Shown here: in pieces, positions 29,670 to 64,000 of the stretch | How the letters are laid out: every line of letters starts with the position of its first letter | Numbering within the stretch: position 1 is the first letter of the stretch | Assembly: GCF_026626705.1 (NCBI RefSeq) | Contig: NZ_JAPNKC010000001.1 | Location: forward strand, 12,029,001 to 12,093,000 | Reading direction: 5' to 3' | DNA length: 64,000 nucleotides | Origin: Pyxidicoccus sp. MSG2 | Lineage (GTDB): Bacteria; Myxococcota; Myxococcia; Myxococcales; Myxococcaceae | Made by a program: the position numbers and the translations under genes | The notes under the pieces: model-generated | What the model saw: the letters and a program-made list of their open reading frames with translations, nothing else | Told to the model about the DNA's origin: nothing | Database searches by the model: none

Positions 29670-31766
29670 ATGAAGCGCTTGTTCGTGATTGCCACCCTCC
29701 TTGGTGCGGCGCCCGCGCTGGCCGACGAGGGAATGTGGACCTACAACAACTTCCCCGCCGCGAAGGTGAAGGAGAAGTTCGGCTTCGAGCCGACGCAGCA
29801 GTGGCTCGACAAGGTGCGCCTGTCCTCGGCGCGGCTCGCGGGGGGCTGCTCGGCCAGCTTCGTGTCCCCGGACGGCCTGGTGATGACCAACCACCACTGT
29901 GCCCGCGGCTGCATCGAGCAGCTCTCCACGGCGAAGAAGGACTACATCGCCAACGGCTTCTACGCGAAGACGCAGGCCGAGGAGAAGCAGTGCCCGGCCA
30001 TGGAGATCAACCAGCTGGAGAGCATCACCGACGTCACCGAGACGCTGAACAAGGCCACCCAGGGCCTGTCCGGCAAGCAGTACGCGGACACCCTCAAGGG
30101 GAAGATGTCCGAGCTGGAGCAGACCTGTTCCGCCGGTGACGCCAAGGTGCGCTGCGACGTCGTCACGCTGTACCAGGGCGGCAAGTACAACCTGTACAAG
30201 TACCGCCGCTTCCAGGACGTGCGCCTGGTGATGGCCCCCGAGCACGCCATCGCCTTCTTCGGCGGCGACCCGGACAACTTCGAGTTCCCCCGCTACGACC
30301 TGGACATGTCCTTCGTGCGCGTCTACCAGGACGGCAAGCCGGCCAACACCAAGGACACGTACTTCAAGTGGTCCGAGCACGGCGCCAAGGAGGGTGAGCT
30401 CACCTTCGTGTCCGGCAACCCCGGCCGCACCTCGCGCGGGCTGACCATCGCCGAGCTGGAGCTGCAGCGTGACGTCGTCCTGCCCAAGACGCTCATGTTC
30501 CTCTCCGAGATGCGCGGCCTGGTGACGGAGTTCCAGAGGCGCGGCCCCGAGCAGAAGCGCATCTCCAACAACATGCTGTTCGGCGTGGAGAACGGCCTCA
30601 AGGCCAGCAAGGGCCGGCACGAGGCGCTGCTGGACAAGAAGTTCTTCGCGCAGAAGGTCGCCGCGGAGCAGGACCTGCGCAAGAAGGTCGACGCCAACCC
30701 GGAGATGAAGAAGAAGTACGGCGCGGCGTGGGACGAGATCGCCAAGGCCCAGGAGCAGCTCGCCAACATCCGCAAGGAGCTGGGCTTCATGGAGCAGGGC
30801 CAGGGCCTGTCCTCCACGACGTTCCAGATTGCCCGCACGCTGCTGCGCGCCTCCGAGGAGCTTCCCAAGGACAACGGCCAGCGCCTGCGTGAGTTCAGCC
30901 AGGCCGGCCTGCCCGCCCTCAAGGCCCAGCTGCTCAGCCCCGCTCCCATCTACCCGGACCTGGAGATTGCCCGCCTCACCTTCGGCCTCACCAAGATGCG
31001 CGAGGAGCTGGGCGCCGACCACCCGTTCGTGAAGAAGGTGCTCGGCAAGGAGTCCCCGGAGACGCTGGCCACCCGCGTGGTCAAGGGCAGCAAGCTGCGT
31101 GACGTGAAGGCGCGCCAGGCCCTGTTCGACGGTGGCAAGGCCGCCGTGGACGCCTCCAAGGACCCGATGATCGAGCTGGCGAAGCTGGTGGACCCGGATG
31201 CCCGCGCGGTTCGCAAGAACTACGAGGAGAACATCGAGGCCGTCGTCCGCAAGAACAGCGAGCTCATCGCCAAGGCGAAGTTCGAGGTCTACGGCACCAA
31301 CCAGTACCCCGACGCCACCTTCAGCCCGCGCCTGTCCTACGGCTCGGTGAAGGGCTACATGGAGGACGGCAAGCAGGTGGCGCCCATCACCCAGATGGCC
31401 GGCACCTTCGAGCGCCACACCGGTGAGGACCCGTTCGCCCTGCCGCAGTCCTGGCTGAAGTCCCAGAAGATCCTGACCGGCACGACGGGCATGAACTTCG
31501 TCACCACCAACGACATCATCGGCGGCAACTCCGGCTCGCCCATGATCAACAAGGACGGCGAGATCGTCGGCCTCGTGTTCGACGGCAACATCCAGTCGCT
31601 CGGTGGCGAGTACGGCTTCGACGAGAACGTGAACCGCACGGTGGCCGTCCACAGCGACGCCATCATCGAGGCGCTGCAGAAGGTCTACGGCGCCACCCGC
31701 GTCCTCGAGGAGCTGCGCCCCGGCAGCACCAAGGTGCCGCCCGTGAAGACCAACCCGGCGGGGTGA
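29670..31766 (+). CDS. S46-family dipeptidyl-peptidase (DPP7/DPP11 type)
   Basis: A 698-residue serine exopeptidase that removes dipeptides from peptide N-termini, located in the periplasm or secreted. A signal peptide (about 1-18) is followed by a split chymotrypsin-fold domain. The catalytic His is in VMTNHHCARGC (near 75), the Asp is in the PRYDLDMSFVRVY region (near 212) and the Ser is in GGNSGSP (residue 621). A helical insert (about 270-500) covers the active site, as in DPP7/DPP11. Length is normal. Substrate preference cannot be set with confidence. Such enzymes suit a protein-digesting predator. Confidence 0.94.
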   Translation: MKRLFVIATLLGAAPALADEGMWTYNNFPAAKVKEKFGFEPTQQWLDKVRLSSARLAGGCSASFVSPDGLVMTNHHCARGCIEQLSTAKKDYIANGFYAKTQAEEKQCPAMEINQLESITDVTETLNKATQGLSGKQYADTLKGKMSELEQTCSAGDAKVRCDVVTLYQGGKYNLYKYRRFQDVRLVMAPEHAIAFFGGDPDNFEFPRYDLDMSFVRVYQDGKPANTKDTYFKWSEHGAKEGELTFVSGNPGRTSRGLTIAELELQRDVVLPKTLMFLSEMRGLVTEFQRRGPEQKRISNNMLFGVENGLKASKGRHEALLDKKFFAQKVAAEQDLRKKVDANPEMKKKYGAAWDEIAKAQEQLANIRKELGFMEQGQGLSSTTFQIARTLLRASEELPKDNGQRLREFSQAGLPALKAQLLSPAPIYPDLEIARLTFGLTKMREELGADHPFVKKVLGKESPETLATRVVKGSKLRDVKARQALFDGGKAAVDASKDPMIELAKLVDPDARAVRKNYEENIEAVVRKNSELIAKAKFEVYGTNQYPDATFSPRLSYGSVKGYMEDGKQVAPITQMAGTFERHTGEDPFALPQSWLKSQKILTGTTGMNFVTTNDIIGGNSGSPMINKDGEIVGLVFDGNIQSLGGEYGFDENVNRTVAVHSDAIIEALQKVYGATRVLEELRPGSTKVPPVKTNPAG

Positions 31767-31786
31767 TTCCCACCGCCGCTTGAGAG

Positions 31787-31812
31787 GGGCCCGGGACAAC
31801 ACTCCCGGGCCC
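31787..31812 (+). terminator. Hairpin 1 after the S46 peptidase gene
   Basis: GGGCCCGGGA (31787-31796) pairs with TCCCGGGCCC (31803-31812), a ten-base-pair stem with a CAACAC loop and no T-tract. Confidence 0.6.
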
Positions 31813-31822
31813 TGAAGCAAGA

Positions 31823-31857
31823 AGAGGCTGCCCGGAGCGAAACCGGGCAGCCTCTTT
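31823..31857. terminator. Bidirectional terminator between the S46 gene and guaA
   Basis: AGAGGCTGCCCGG (31823-31835) pairs with CCGGGCAGCCTCT (31843-31855), a 13-base-pair stem with an AGCGAAA loop, followed by TT. It sits between two converging genes and can serve both. Confidence 0.75.
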
Positions 31858-31890
31858 GCTTGTGCGCCCTACCCTCGCCCTACTGCCCGC

Positions 31891-33444
<1,554 letters not shown>

Positions 33445-33467
33445 CGGGGGTCTCCAAGGGGGCGTCG

Positions 33468-33497
33468 TTGACGGCTGGGGGCCCTTATCGCTACAAA
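33468..33497 (+). promoter_or_regulatory. Sigma-70-type promoter for the lipoprotein gene
   Basis: TTGACG (33468-33473, five of six) and TACAAA (33492-33497, four of six) are separated by 18 bases and lie about 50 bases before ATG 33544. It overlaps the divergent guaA promoter. Confidence 0.5.
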
Positions 33498-33511
33498 CTT
33501 CGGGAAATCAA
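33484..33511 (-). promoter_or_regulatory. Sigma-70-type promoter for guaA
   Basis: Read on the minus strand, TTGATT (33511-33506) and GATAAG (33489-33484) are spaced 16 bases apart, about 40 bases before the guaA ATG. It overlaps the opposite promoter, so the two probably compete for polymerase. Confidence 0.45.
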
Positions 33512-33543
33512 CGCCCAAGTACCTTCAATTGTTCGAGGTCTGG

Positions 33544-34173
33544 ATGCTCCGCCGCCTGTCCGCCCCTACTGCTGTGACGCTGCTCCTCCTGTCCGCCTCC
33601 GGTTGCGTGAAGGAGATCACCTCGGACGAGCGGTTGGACCGCGAGACCCAGAACCTGGCGGTGAAGGACACGCCCGGTGCCGCCGAGCTCCAGAAGCTCA
33701 CCTGTGACGACACCACCGACGCGCTCGGCAAGGCGCGCAACGTGAATCGTCCGGAGACGGACCGTCTGGTGGACTACATCGAGCTGTACTCCTCGCTCCG
33801 CAAGCGCACCACCACCTTCGAGGAGGCGATGAGCCGCAACCCGGACCTGAGCTACCGCGAGGGCAGCCAGCAGCTCGTCAACGCCAAGGACACCTGCATC
33901 CAGCAGACCGCCGACGTGCGCGTGGAGTTCGAGACCTACATCCGCGAGCTGGTGGACGTGCCCACCGTCCAGGAAATCAAGGGCGGCAACACCGTCACCA
34001 TCGCCCGGCTCGACTTCAACACCCTGCGCCAGGCGATTGAGACGCTGGAGCCGGACGACAAGGACTCGCTGCTCACGCGCGTGGCCAACGCGGAGAAGAA
34101 GGTGGCCCCCGCGTCGGCGCCCGCCTCCGAGGAGCCCGCCACGACGACGGGTGGCCGCAAGCGGGGCAAGTAG
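33544..34173 (+). CDS. Small lipoprotein with helical domain
   Basis: A 209-residue lipoprotein from ATG 33544, chosen because GAGG lies six bases upstream; a TTG at 33529 is possible but less likely. The signal ends in SASGC. The mature part is helical and charged, with two Cys (LTCDD and DTCIQQ) that may pair. The C-terminus is Pro/Ala/Gly with a basic end. Function unknown. It faces guaB convergently and is followed by a strong terminator. Confidence 0.78.
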   Translation: MLRRLSAPTAVTLLLLSASGCVKEITSDERLDRETQNLAVKDTPGAAELQKLTCDDTTDALGKARNVNRPETDRLVDYIELYSSLRKRTTTFEEAMSRNPDLSYREGSQQLVNAKDTCIQQTADVRVEFETYIRELVDVPTVQEIKGGNTVTIARLDFNTLRQAIETLEPDDKDSLLTRVANAEKKVAPASAPASEEPATTTGGRKRGK

Positions 34174-34198
34174 TCCGCGAGCCCGCTTTCGTTCCAAC

Positions 34199-34233
34199 AA
34201 AAAGGGCCCCGCCGTGTGGCGTGGGCCCTTTTT
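34199..34233. terminator. Strong intrinsic terminator between the lipoprotein gene and guaB
   Basis: AAAAAGGGCCC (34199-34209) pairs with GGGCCCTTTTT (34223-34233). The inner CGCC/GGCG pairs extend the stem (one bulged T), and a T-run ends the right arm. It can act on both strands. Confidence 0.85.
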
Positions 34234-34297
34234 CGTTCCGCCACTTGAGCCGCGAGGGCCGCCCGGGAATGGGGCACCCTCGTGGCCCGGGGCCGCG

Positions 34298-38274
<3,977 letters not shown>

Positions 38275-38429
38275 GCGCAGGCTCGCCTGCTCGCCCAGTA
38301 GCGGTGCTCCGTGCTCGTGTAAATCCAGAGCCGGAGTAACACTGCGAACTCTCTGTCCAATCTTCAAACGTTGGCGCGGCCTGATATGAGGCGCCCCGTC
38401 GACCCCCCGGACGGAAGAGCGCTGCCCCC

Positions 38430-64000
<25,571 letters not shown>

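Overview
The window is chromosomal DNA of a high-GC myxobacterium, most likely Myxococcus or a close relative (Corallococcus, Pyxidicoccus). Supporting signs are the roughly 70% GC content with extreme third-position GC, a fused PilZ-DnaK chaperone, an S46 dipeptidyl-peptidase, many small lipoproteins, leucine/isovaleryl-CoA metabolism genes and a giant hybrid NRPS-PKS. If I recall correctly that liuC is MXAN_3757 and the myxoprincomide synthetase is MXAN_3779 in M. xanthus DK1622, the number of genes between liuC (11283) and the giant synthetase (38430) matches that numbering, apart from one extra gene. This makes the synthetase a candidate myxoprincomide-type assembly line. That link rests on memory and inference.

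Region 1 (1-5803, minus strand) is a coenzyme-B12 acyl-CoA mutase operon: mutA, mutB, meaB, and the start of icmF, which runs off the left edge. Region 2 (6020-9224, plus) holds a SAM methyltransferase, HMG-CoA lyase and a two-gene lipoprotein/partner unit. Region 3 (9231-16346) holds a Tim44-like zinc-ribbon membrane protein, LiuC, a YtxH-like protein, an acyl-CoA carboxylase beta subunit, an acyl-CoA dehydrogenase and an unknown protein. HMG-CoA lyase, LiuC, the carboxylase and the dehydrogenase together cover most steps of leucine/isovaleryl-CoA degradation, and the mutases handle the propionyl-CoA and branched-CoA branches.

Region 4 (16353-24411, plus) is a housekeeping run: rnc, two tandem cyclophilins (one exported, one cytoplasmic), era, der, a YfgM-like TPR protein, bamB, a Nudix hydrolase and an RNase H-fold nuclease. 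A near-consensus promoter separates der from the yfgM-bamB part. Region 5 (24478-31766) holds an exported M28-like peptidase, a DUF3014 protein, a convergent lipoprotein, a RibD/DHFR-like reductase and the S46 peptidase. An array of five GAACATTC pseudo-palindromes lies between the DUF3014 gene and the lipoprotein gene. Region 6 (31891-35755) holds guaA and guaB on the minus strand with a lipoprotein gene between them on the plus strand.

Region 7 (35932-64000, plus) starts with the PilZ-DnaK fusion. It is followed by one open reading frame that stays open from ATG 38430 to the window end (8,523 codons, incomplete). Its domain order is FAAL-ACP; C-A(Thr)-nMT-PCP; C-A-PCP; C-A(Val-like)-PCP; C-A-PCP; C-A-PCP; KS-AT(malonyl)-ACP; C-degenerate A-luciferase-like monooxygenase, continuing off the edge. 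No KR, DH, E or TE domain is present in the visible part. The product should be a lipo-initiated peptide with an N-methyl-threonine and one malonate extension, the latter probably converted oxidatively to an alpha-keto unit. No tRNA, rRNA, insertion sequence, CRISPR array or integrase was recognised.
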